Shown here: positions 1 through 32,600 of the stretch, one piece after another
Layout: every line of letters starts with the position of its first letter
How positions within the stretch are numbered: the first letter of the stretch is position 1
Assembly: GCF_963576615.1 (NCBI RefSeq)
Contig: NC_088711.1
Span: 6,820,001-6,884,000, forward strand
From: Watersipora subatra
Lineage: Eukaryota > Bryozoa > Gymnolaemata > Cheilostomatida > Watersiporidae
Reading direction: 5' to 3'
Length of the DNA: 64,000 nt
Made by a program: the position numbers and the translations under genes
The notes under the pieces: generated by a model
Databases searched by the model: none
What the model was told of the DNA's origin: nothing
The model's input: the letters and a program-made list of their open reading frames with translations, nothing else

Positions 1-3000
1 TGGCAGCCTTTTCAAAAGCAGGGTGTATCGAGATCGGTGCAAGAATCTCTGGGTTTTTTATATGAGGTTTGTATTTCCGAGCCATGTCTCTGTAAGAGGG
101 TTGAATCATGCCCAGTAATTTGTTAACAGCTCTTACTGTACACGCTAAATACAAGCATTATGCATTTTTACAATTAGAGAACATGCGGCCAATTACTTAT
201 AGACATGGTTCTCATCTGACATGTCAATGACCTATATTAACGATCCTACATGCATAAAAATGCACAGAGAAAGTTCTTTTATGATCTGCACACGTACTTT
301 TTGAAAATGCATCATTTTAGACTATTTGTCTGGTTGATTGCAAATCTATTGATTATACAAGAGCGCTACGCCCTTGTCTCCATTCTCTGCAATGACTTCC
401 TATATGAAATACTTCAGAACACGGCTAATATAATACTGATAGACTCATGACTGCCTCATTAGCATTCAGTGCTTTTTTCTATTCATTTCAAGTTTAGTTT
501 TACTACTAAGGTGAAAGATTATTTACTTTCAGTAAGTAATATCTGATTGAATTTACCAAGATGTTGTTCAACTAGGCATTTACCTAGTAGTGTCAAATTC
601 CACTGTTTTATATAACACTTACACCAGGAAAGGAGATGGATACGATGAGTTGTAATCATAGATATAGTAATCATAGATATATAGGGTTTACTATATCTAT
701 GGTTGTAATAATGAAGCTGTAGCAGGAGGGTACTTGTGAACAGCAAATAGACTCGTGACACACCGAGTACAAATAAACTCTAGTTAAAACTGCATGAGAT
801 CTGTAATATACGGTGATATAAAGTCAGATACATCACGAATTAGCTAATGACAAGCAAAGATTAACTTGGCATACCTATAGGCTTTGACAGCCATGAGGAC
901 ACTTTCTGTACCTCCGGATGTTAAGGATCCACATGCCCGACTATCAGCATTGAGCATTGATGCAGTCATAGAGATACACTCCAACTCAAACTTTCTGTAA
1001 AATTTAAATGAAATCCAAACATATTTGAAATTCAAAAATAAGCCTCACGACAGACTACCTTCCTTGAAAATGTGTTGGCTCAACTCTCCCATCCCTTCGG
1101 AATGTGTGTCACACGGAGACACTGTCCTCAGAAGTGTGATTATCATATATATTTCTTCCATCCAACAATAATAGAGCTCTCTATGTTAAGCGTGCTCACT
1201 TGAATCTGACCAGCAAAGTCTCAAGCCATTTACAGACTCAACAAGTCTCAAGCCATCTACAGACTCAACAAGTCTCAAGCCATCAACAGACTCTACAAGT
1301 CTCGAGCCATCTACAGACTCTACAAGTCTCAAGCCATCTACAGACTCAACAAGTCTCAAGCCATCAACAGACTCAACAAGTCTCAAACCATCTATACAGA
1401 CTCAACAAGTCTCAAGCCATCTACAGACTCTACAAGTCTCAAGCCATCTACAGACTCAACAAGTCTCAAGCCATCAACAGACTCTACAAGTCTCGAGCCA
1501 TCTACAGACTCTACAAGTCTCAAGCCATCTACAGACTCAACAAGTCTCAAGTCATCAACAGACTCAACAAGTCTCAAACCATCTATACAGACTCAACAAG
1601 TCTCAAGCCATCTACAGACTCTACAAGTCTCGTCATCTATAGACTCAACAAGTATCAAGCCATCTACAGACTCAACAAGTCTCAAGCCATCTACAGACTC
1701 AACAAGTCTCAAGCCATCTACAGACTTTACAAGTCTTAAGCCATCTACAGACTTTACAAGTCAACATACCTGAGCGATGGAAATGCTACGGGGTTCAAAG
1801 CATTTTCATTCATAAACATGGCCTGGGAAATCTCTACAAGCTGCTGATGGTTTGCGGAGACATCATGCTGCTCTGAAAAAGCATGAATCAGTTCACACAC
1901 CCTGCAATGACTGGATTATACAAGCAAGTTTAGTTTGTTGAGATAAAGTCTAAGCCCAAAAATATATCTGATGAGTAGATCAATTTTTCTTGCTAAAATG
2001 AGTAATTTAATTAAATACTCTTCAGAATTTTTACGGAAGACCTCAGTTTCCTACTAAGCTTGCTTCGCCATGGTTAAATGTATCACATAACGAGAGCTTT
2101 TGAACATAACTAATCAGCAAAAATGAACTGATGATTTTATAAACATGTGACATGCAAGTAAAACTATGCTAAGGTAAGCTAGTAGTGAATATGAACAATA
2201 CTCTCAGGAACAGTACTCACATGTACAGCTTTACACACAAACATATATATATATATAGCATGTTTTAAACTTCTGTTCCGTTAGAAAGAGCACTTCATGC
2301 AACACTGCAGTTGTTTCTTCCATGAACAGACACTCAATGGTCAATACCCCCATACTGTACTGTACTGACAGGTATGGTTGCACATGTACATGGGAACACA
2401 ATGGGTCTCAATTTAATGCGGAGATCCCCTGTAAAGCTATTCTTTTACCATAAATTTCTCTGCATGTCAGATGAGATGAAAAGTAGTGGCAGTCGTCTGC
2501 TCCAAAAATGAGCACTTGCACCAAGCACTTGATTACACCATGACAGGTAGTGCAGGTAAATCATTGCTTACCTGAAAACATCATAATAGCTTCCTCTTGC
2601 AATTTTTGCATTTTCCCATCAGGGTCCAACATGTATTTATATGCAAAAACTTTATTGCCTATGTCTGCCTCACCCTCCTTCAACTCTTTCAATTCTTGCA
2701 TCACTTGCTCATACGGAAGTCCTAAAAACAATTATGAATACATCATCTACCCCCGACTATGACAAAGAATCATACATAGAGGTACCCACAAATTTGTCTA
2801 AAAAGATAGAATGAAATGAAGGTATCCTAAATAATGCAAACAAACTAGGCACTAGCATTCATGACGGAAATTAAAACAATAAATTCTGGTGAGCTCACCC
2901 TTTTCTGGAATTGAAACTGTAACAGATCGCTTCACTGCGTCATCTGTAAACATCTTATTCACAAACCCAACAACCTCATCCTTTATGTATGCTGAAACGA

Positions 3001-3179
3001 GTGTGTTGACTCCGGGCAAACTGACAAACTTGTGTAGCAGTTGCGACACTACTGCCCGAGTGCCTCCATTTTGAAATTCAACCAACATATTCCATAACAG
3101 CAGAGCTAATGAAATAGTACCAATCACTTCAAGAAATGCCACCATTCTGGCAAATGTCAAAGATGTTGTTTGAAGAATC
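1..3179 (-). CDS. SGPL1: Sphingosine-1-phosphate lyase-like, 5' half (partial)
   Basis: Five exons read on the minus strand: 3179-2899, 2721-2572, 1901-1770, 994-875 and 89-1 (runs off the window). The family is a PLP-dependent ER-membrane enzyme that cleaves sphingosine-1-phosphate to a fatty aldehyde and phosphoethanolamine. The first exon has a hydrophobic helix (AFLEVIGTISLALLLW) followed by a juxtamembrane stretch ending SIPEKG; the next begins LPYEQV. The core is clear in the last three exons: NALNPVAFPSLR, then CGSLTSGGTESVLMAVKAYR, then NPEILAPISIHPAFEKAA, all typical of SGPL1. The last two junctions fit exactly (AG+A for both arginines). Two doubts: exon 2 ends with one spare base while exon 3 starts with one, so a small exon is missing or misplaced between them; and the first exon is open upstream to an ATG at 3259, so the true start may be there or in an unseen exon. 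The lysine that binds PLP lies beyond the window. Confidence 0.85.
1218..1762. repeat. 27-bp minisatellite in SGPL1 intron
   Basis: About 20 copies of a 27-base unit containing caagccatctacagactc. It ends 8 bases from the 5' splice site of the SGPL1 exon 1901-1770. Because the unit is a multiple of three, it is open on both strands (plus reading VSSHLQTQQ, minus reading LRLVESVDG); these readings are products of the repeat, not genes. Confidence 0.95.
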
Positions 3180-3259
3180 CTGCAATCATACATTAAAATT
3201 GCAGAAATAATCAATGATCTACCTAAAAGCCCCATACATTCAATTTCGTGCTGAACCAT

Positions 3260-6149
3260 TAAGACTTGGTAAAAGGCATAACCCTAGCTATGATGTACAA
3301 CAAATGAAACTCAATGTTTGCTGTGAACTTCTTTAAAATGCAATGTAACCAGTAGCAGATCATAATTGACAACTATGCAGATTATAGGAATATTTGTGTA
3401 AAGCAAAACTCTTTCAGCTACCAAAACAAGATTAGTGAAATGCACGACTGTTCTGCGGTACCATCTTTGAGTTAATTACAATATTTGAATGGTTTGTTAC
3501 TAGACTACAGTAATTTATTTACAAACGTAAAAGTTTGGCGGTATTATTAAACGAGATTTCAAAACAAAAAATGATATAATTAAAAGTAACTGCGATAATG
3601 AACCCCCACAATTGTCACGAAGGTTGTGACTTACTACTGCCGAGAACCCAAAGAGAGTACAAGGGTGAATTCATTGGCTAGCCTGTGTGTTAAAGAAATA
3701 ACCGAGGCAGCCGAGCGTTCAATCCAAGTGTTAAACGTCTAACGTAGCGCTCGAACATATGTTTACATTCGTGAGGTCAAGGGCAATAATTATTTTAGAT
3801 TTCAGGATTATCTTCTCTGATATAATGTACATCCGAGTTACAGCGACTGCAATAATGGAGTTGCCCACTCACAACATCGCTGGCTCACCTTGGGCAGATA
3901 ATTTCTTACTTTTTGGATGGAGTGTCTTTGATTTACTGTACATGTAGAGAGATAGATAGATATGAACTTCTTTATCACTGATCAATGTCATTTTAAGCAA
4001 ATTGGACCATAAGATAAAAAATTTACACGTGTACATGTATTTATAACTGCTATATTCAATGATTTACTTTCCAAATTGTTCATTACTTTACATACTTGAT
4101 ACTGCATTCAGGATATACATTTACAAACAAATTGCTGTAAATGATGGACACTCAACACACTTGCTGAACCTTAGTATAACGTACAACTGGTAAGCATGTT
4201 ATTTGACAAAAATAATATACTGCCTATTTAAACAATATGCTTTTTTTAGAAAGTGAATTAAATCAACACGGAGCAGCCCACGAATGTACTATTGTTTTGC
4301 ATGACAATGATATAGAACATGTGGTAATTGGTTTGTTTGAGTATGAAAAATTTTAGATTAGCGTTTAGGTTAAAAGTGTATTTAGTACAAATCCAAGTCA
4401 AAGTTAATTAGGAGCATTTTGGGATATTTTTGATGCACCACAAACACTAATAGAAAAAGGTAACAATTATATGTGTTCTGTTTGTTAAATGAAACAGGCT
4501 AAGCATATTTATCTGTTTAATATGGTTTTGAGCATGTGTATTCCAATTTTTTAGTGAAAAACTTCAATTTTGCATTGTTACTCACCATTATTTTAAACTA
4601 CCACTAGAAGCTATAAGTTGCTATAATTTTTGTGTTTGTTCAATATACCAAATACCATAAAACATGTAAGCCTTGAACTAAAACTCAACTTGCCAAACAA
4701 CACAGAAGAGTGTGGGTATTTCACTCAATAAATGAAACAACACAGGAAGGTGCTGACATTGTATTTAGTAAAGCGAGATCAAGTAAAGATGCCAGGATTT
4801 ACAAGTTTCCTTGCGAGTTTCCCTGTTAAGGCGGATTCACTTTTTAGCTTCTTCAGGTGGCACATCACATCCGCATTTCTATTTTTAAGATAAACTAATA
4901 CCGCAGCAACTACATGGGTTAAATGAGTTTTTAATACAATTGTGTAGAATTTTAACTAAATAAGTTAACAGTATTTTGAGCTGCTCTAAATAGCTGATAA
5001 ACTTTTGCAATACAGGAATGATCGCAACTAATGATAATTACCGGTATATAAAAATTACAGAATCTTAGAATTACAAGAGGTTATAAGAGGATTATTAGAC
5101 ATTTACATGTAGTTGTTTTAGACATGATTGAAATTTCATTATCCAGCTTCAAAAAACAAGTGTAAAAAACAAAATTGTGTAAAAACAATTTTACACTTAT
5201 TTACTTTCATAGATATAATATAGTTTGCTAATCAAATCTGAGTCAATAAGTGAACTGTATGAATTAAAATCTAAAACTAAACTAAGTGCCTTCAGACTTG
5301 CTGCAGCTCAAAAAGCAGCCCTATTATGACGTTAAACAAATTTCTCTCTGGGTGATACAAAGACTGTAGCATATCATATAAATTCTTTCAAACGCCGCTT
5401 TTGCTCAGGGTGTGATCAAATTCTTAACAAAATTATGTCATCAAATTTTAAATCTCTTTTTGGTTTTGTTACAATCTTCACTTTACAAACACAGGCACAT
5501 TTAAAAGCTTTTAGTTTCATTTACAGAAACGATAAAAAGTGATACAAGTAAATACATACATGTAGAGTATAAATTAAATGTGTGTCGCGGTATCATGCGT
5601 GCTGGAATCTTTATCAAAGATTAGTGATAACATTTTTCCTGCTAGTCATGCTTAGTAGGAAAGGAATGGTGGGAAGGAGCTCAAGAATGTTGCAAAATAG
5701 ATAATGGGATTTCGATTGAGAAACAAATTATAATAGATATAAAACCACTAGCTAATAAAATAAAATTTAATTACTACACCATAACCGATAATGGCACGTG
5801 TATACATCAAAATAAATTTAATTAGTTCTACGTAGGCCTATATATAGTGGATATATATGTAAAATAATGCATTGCACCCATAGGCTTTTAATAAATATTT
5901 ACTAAAATGAAAATAAATAAATTAAATTAAAAAAGTTGTTTTCTTTTTTCCTTTTTTTCTCACTAAAATAAAACAAGAAATTATTTTTAATTTACTATGA
6001 TGATGCTTGCGCCAGTCTGTCTAATAAAATTCTAATTCTATTGCAAAATGAGAACTTGAATTGGTTCAAGCAAAAATGAGAAGCGACAGTACCTTTTCTG
6101 GTAGTATACGATTTATTAAAAAACATAATCTCTTATGTCAATGTCATAT
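3260..6149. other. Intergenic, no gene seen
   Basis: AT-rich spacer between the divergent SGPL1-like and kinesin genes. Open frames are short and have no recognisable protein. Promoters or 5' untranslated exons of either gene may lie here, but none can be pointed to from sequence alone. Confidence 0.6.
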
Positions 6150-6730
6150 TGACCAGATTCAACCTTTTCAATAAACCTTTTATCTAACTTATATTGGTGA
6201 GCCTCGTGTGTATCTATAGCATGTTCTTTCATACAGCTAGCGACACTTTCTGATTGTCCTAGTCTGAAAATCCATTTAATGCCTCCGGATAGTTTCTAAT
6301 ATATCTATTAAAGACTTATTATATGGCCAAACCTGACAGCCGTATTCAAGAATTAGCCTCACAACCGTTTTTTATCAGCAATCAGTTTGGTCTGATAGGA
6401 AGTATTAAAAAGACTTCTTCTTATTAAGAACACGGCCTTGTTCCCTTTCCTGACAGCTTTTGATATATGTTCATGCCATTTGAAATTATTTTCTATAAAG
6501 ACGCCTCTTACACTGTTGGATTGTGGGATAGGAGGGCTATTCAGCTCTAAAGTAAAACTGGGGAAGTACTTCCCAACCTCCATATGAACACATTTGGTAG
6601 AGTAAAAGTTGGACAGATCTCATTGGACAGACCAGTCACACAGTGCTGTTATGTTATCTTGTAGACCAGCAGCCCCTCATTCCGTAATATTCATGCCTAA
6701 TAGGGTGTCAGCTGTATAAAGTCGGTAGAA
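6150..6730 (-). pseudogene. Decayed LINE reverse-transcriptase C-terminus
   Basis: The minus strand reads as the end of a non-LTR (Jockey/CR1-like) reverse transcriptase. In order: TADTLLGMNI in the place of the catalytic (F/Y)ADD box, LQDNITALCDWSVQ, FYSTKCVHM, VRGVFIENNFKWHEHISKA, then RLILEYGCQVWPYNKS and, after a frameshift near 6280, WIFRLGQSESVASCMKEHA. It has at least two in-frame stops (after GMNITE and after DWSVQ) and the shift, so it is dead. The catalytic aspartate pair is broken. No 5' part or poly(A) tail was found, so this is a truncated relic. Confidence 0.75.
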
Positions 6731-7134
6731 TGCGCCCTTAACAGCCAGGGGCATGTCACAAAAATCAAAAACAGCAGGGATGAAAAACAGCAGGGATGTT
6801 TCATCCAGTGATGTAGTGCTACCCTAACTCTCCCTAACTAAGTTATGGTTAGAAAATTTGCGTTTTCTAATTATAATTAGGGTTAAAAAAATTTAGACTT
6901 TGCCAATTCTCAAGGTATATTATAGCTCTATTTCATTGATTCAAGTACACTAATGTAATTATAGTTGACATTCAATGGTCGACGCTCATTTTTCATATCA
7001 TATACATGTACATGATTTTGAAGCCCTGTAGGCTTTGGCAGACCCCACTGGGGGCCCCCAGCTGTTCTAACCGCCACTACGTGGCGACGGAGACGCGTTG
7101 CGACTCTTGGTTGCCTACATCCACTGATCTCAAC

Positions 7135-7222
7135 TTTACAGCTATGGTTAAAAGACTCCATCACTGGTTTCATCTACGATGAAACCAGTGATGTAGTTTT
7201 TTAACCATAGCTGTAAAGTTTT
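7135..7222. repeat. Short perfect-type hairpin
   Basis: Inverted repeat of about 40-base arms: tttacagctatggttaaaa reads back as ttttttaaccatagctgtaaa across a centre at gtttcatctacgatgaaac. Part of the same motif recurs at 6793-6860 and 7223-7252, suggesting remnants of one small element. Confidence 0.7.
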
Positions 7223-7699
7223 TTAACCATAACTGTTTCATCTACGATGAAACATTCATTCTGATTTTTTTCCAGTTGAGAAATAGCTTCTCGAGGCGAT
7301 TGTGTTAGAAACACTTCTATGTAAACATGTGAACTTGATTAAGTGTTTAAATTTGGAAAAGTTTTATTGTCTGTATAGGCTCAAATGAGTTATTCAACGT
7401 TCCAAGCTTTGTTTGCCGAGATAAGACAACTCCGTATTACAATGATTGAAATTGTAGTTCTTCGTAACCATGACATTATTTTTGTTGCCAACATTTTTTG
7501 GCATAAAACGTCATCAGATTTTTTGAGGGAAATTTGAAAAAAATCAGCCGTTGCGCCTTATTATTAGCAACAGAAATTTGCGACATAACAAATTGTTGCA
7601 TAGCTTTTTTGCGGTAGACCATTCATTGATTCATTTTGTGAGCGAAAATATTTGAGTTTGGACGCCACTAGCTCCATACGTCGAGCTTAATTTTTCAAT

Positions 7700-28647
<20,948 letters not shown>

Positions 28648-29605
28648 TGATGATGAAGGGTCAAATACTGGTCACGTCATGCACATCATTTCTTCAGTAG
28701 ATGCGTGACAAACTTAATCATTTTTTGATTCACTTTTATTTGAGCGACTCACTTTCTACCGAAAATGGAATTATTTATTTTCGCAACTTTGCCAGCTCTT
28801 AAAATTTGTTGCAGTTTGGTTTTTACCCGCTCTACTTTACTATTTTGGCTCGTGCATGCATAGGTTCTTATTTAAATTTTTATGTGATGTCTTAAACTGT
28901 TATCTTCTTGTACATATTATAGTATTCTATACAACTGCTACAACTCTGCTTTTTGCTCAGACACAACGCAAGCGTGGCACAACTACAAACAATTTATTAC
29001 GCATTTAGGGAATTCCATACTAATACTATAATCAAGGTATCATATTGATGTATAAATTGACAGCACAAAATACGAAAGTCACAAAAATATCTTGTGATAA
29101 TAACACTAGTTTGTATGGAAATATATTATTATATAAATATAATCAGGCAGGTTTAGAATGCTGCCATTGCAAGCTATATTTAGAGTAGCGTACAAAAGAC
29201 GCCCGAAGGAACAAGAGGTTACAAATGGCAGGCTCTTCTGGCTCGGCTGAACTCTCTATCAGTCTAGCTAAGATATCCAAAAGGCTTTACGCTTCCGGTC
29301 ACCCCTATAAAGACAGAGAGTTACTAGTGTTTGTAGTACTAAAATATGCGTAGGACTTGGCAAGTCTATATAAGACCGCAATAAAAAGCAACAGGCTGAA
29401 CAAGCAATTATCGTCCCTTTAGCGGAGTAGTGTAGGCAATGCACAGCTCAAACTATGATTAAATATTTGTAAAGAAATGCAAGCTCAATAGAAAATTGGA
29501 TGGTTTTGTGTATCATCGTGAAGAACTTAAATAACAAACTTGGAAGCATTGGAGATATTATAGGAGGTCAAACCTTACCTCCCTGCTTCTAACTGTTTCA
29601 GAGAT
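28648..29605. other. 3' regions between convergent genes
   Basis: Holds the 3' untranslated regions of the plus-strand kinesin and the minus-strand TIA-like gene. No canonical AATAAA was found just after the kinesin stop. A minus-strand stretch near 29293-29258 could be an alternative final TIA exon (see findings). Confidence 0.5.
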
Positions 29606-32600
29606 TTAATATCCATTGCCATACGGAAATGACCTGAAAGTAAATGTATGAGGTATTTATAAGACCCAAAATTTCAAACTGAATTTTATCAAATTTATTA
29701 ATTGCTGAACTTTTTTTATAAAGGTTTATGGTTATTTATTTTAGCGGGCAGTCATACATACTAGCGCTAGAGTGATTATCAGTCTAGAATTTGAAATTAT
29801 ATTTTTTGTGGCAGGGCAGGCCCGGTTTGTTAACAGCTTCATTTAAGCACTGGAAAATCTGCTTGCCGAATTGAATTAAGCTGAATTAAATTTTATTATA
29901 GAATTCTGAAAACGCCTTAAAAGGTCTTGTGGTAGTTTTGAGCTGTGCATTGTGTGTCCTGTTATGACATAACCCAACTATGTTTCGTCTGTTCAATTAG
30001 AACCAATGAAGAACCCAGTTTACCCAAAATATAGGGTCACTTACCCAGCGTTGAGAGCTGCATAGTTATTCAGTGCTTGTAAGTGGTCTGCGCTTACTGC
30101 TGGATTGACTGGATTAAAGCTGTTGTAGCCCTGCATGCCAGTCGTGTTGGCTAGACCCGCACCTGCAAGGTTGTATGCATTCATACCAGCCAGTCCGGGG
30201 TATGTGCTCAGTTGACTTAGGAGCTAAAATGCAACCAAATATAATGGATTAGAGCTTGTAAAAGGCTTATGTGATGATATTTTCTGTAGTGAGAAACGAG
30301 TATTCTTTGCGAGTTTTTTCTGCGGCCAAAATTGTAAGTGAGAGAATACAACTTTATTTCGCGACAAACCAAGTAGAGTTGTAGATGAGTGAGGTACTTG
30401 CAGGTATATTTTATTTATTTTCTGCACTGTCTTACTTTTAATCTAAACTGAAAAATATTACTAATACAACTACTATTTGATACTAAATTACCATGATGGA
30501 CAGAAAGTATATGCATGCTTAGTTATGTACGTGTCAAAACAATATTTCAAAACAAAATATGTAAATATATAACCACTAACAAAAGTAAAATTAAAACATC
30601 GTGCAGATTGTTTTGCAAAAAGTTCTCACGCTGTTGCCTCATTTTGAGGATTTTAGTGGGAAAATCTCTGATCTAATCTACACTGTAGCCATGCTAATAC
30701 ACTAGCTACTAGATTATAAATAATTTATCTAAGCTGAGCTGCTGCCATTAAGCAATAATTCTTCTATTGTGGTAGCATACTACAGGCGTAAAATGAATTT
30801 AAAATCTTCAGCGGTTCTTCTAATGAAGCGCTCCATTGTGAACCAAAACAGCATGCCGACGAGAAAGTGCTGTAAGTAGACCACGAGGAGTTATCTTACC
30901 TGTGGAGTGTAGTTCGGGATTGCGCTGGCACTGGTGGTCTCATTGGATTCTTTACCCCAAGAGCATTTGACAATGTATGAGCCAACTTCAGTGCCATTCA
31001 CCTCTACTATGGCCTTACACGCTGACTCTTTGCTGTCAAACCTAAAGAACAACAAGTAATACCTGACAGCTACTTCGGTGGTAAGATTAACTCCAAACAG
31101 AGAGGGTTGCAGTGCTCCTGAGACTAAGGCAGCCAAGCATGAGATGGAATAGGGGCTGGGCTGAAAGAGCCCTCAAACTAGAACATTTGTCACAATAAGC
31201 TATCGATAGCCTTGAGGGAAACAAGTTTGTAATAACTTTCGAAGTAAAATGAAATATCTCAGTAGTGTTTAAGTCATTTAAAACAATTAAGCGCCATTTT
31301 TTAGCTGGACTGTCATGAAAAAGTATAAAAATATTCATTGAAACTTTTTTTTATTACATAATTTGGTAGACTAGTTTCAATGTTGAAAATGATATAATTT
31401 TGGCAACACACTGACTTTTCTTTTTCTAAAAAACACAAAGTGTGGCAACTAGGTTCGCTGTGATGACTGGCACTGCCAGCATCCAATTTTCTACCTTTCA
31501 TAAATTTATCTACTACTTCATAAATTCTTATAACCCGAGTGTTAGCTCAGTGATAATTGACAGCAAAGTGTTAGCCTTCAGTATAACCGACCATTAAAAT
31601 GAGACTAACAAATTGAATACGTATTCCCATTATTAAACACTTGTTGTATGGCCAGCAATATCTATTAACAAAAAATCTGCAGTTTAAAAAACAATTTTTC
31701 AATTGTTTTCTTCAAAAACTCAACATGGGTTCCAAAATTCAATTGTATACCTGTAAAGAGGTACGGTATTCAGCCTACCCTCACTATATCCTTGCTTTTT
31801 AGCGAGTTTTATTACCCATAATTATTACTCTACTAGATATGATTTGGGAACTTTTGAAAGCTGGTTGCAATTTTTGAAGAAAGTTCAAAATAGTCATTAT
31901 TATAGTTTTATAGAATTGTATTAAATCTCATAAATGCCTATTACCAACCTCACAAAGGCAAATCCTTTATCCGCAAAGACTCGCACTTCCTGGATGTTGC
32001 CATACGGATGGAAGGTTTCTCGCATTAGCTCTTCTGCAAGTATATTAACTATTCGTCTTTCGTGTTGTAAAATCTGATGCACTCTATGCAATTCACACTA
32101 CAGTCTCATCATAAAGACCTTGTCCCAGTGACGATATAATGCCTAACATAAGCTAACAGCGAGGTCTTCCTGTACTCCATTCATGAAATCAGAACATCTT
32201 AATTTTATTAGTCAGCAGCCTACATTCTCCTGCAAGTCTATGAGCTTAGCTAGTTGAAGTCTTCTCTATCGCTTCATCGCTTTCTATGAGAGTCTAAGAG
32301 CGCTGCATGCTTTACCATGAGACTAGAGCAAGAACTATGCTTTACCATGTGACTAGAGCAAGAACTATGAACACATCATTCTATCTATTCAGTTCTCATT
32401 TCAAAGAACAAAAATCTAAAAGATTTCTTTTAATGTTAGAAATCAATGTCTGAGAGCATCATGAAGTTGCCTAACACCGGTCTGGCTGGAGGTTAAGCCA
32501 CTGTGTGACAGGTGTCAGTAAGTGGCTGCACAGCTGTGATTAAGAGGCTGCGTTGGTGACTGATTATCAAGCGAGCAAGCTTTGTGAGTAAGTTAGCATA

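Noticed and set aside
7019..7110. GC-richer stretch as a structured RNA gene
   Set aside because: No tRNA or rRNA features could be recognised; probably part of an old repeat.
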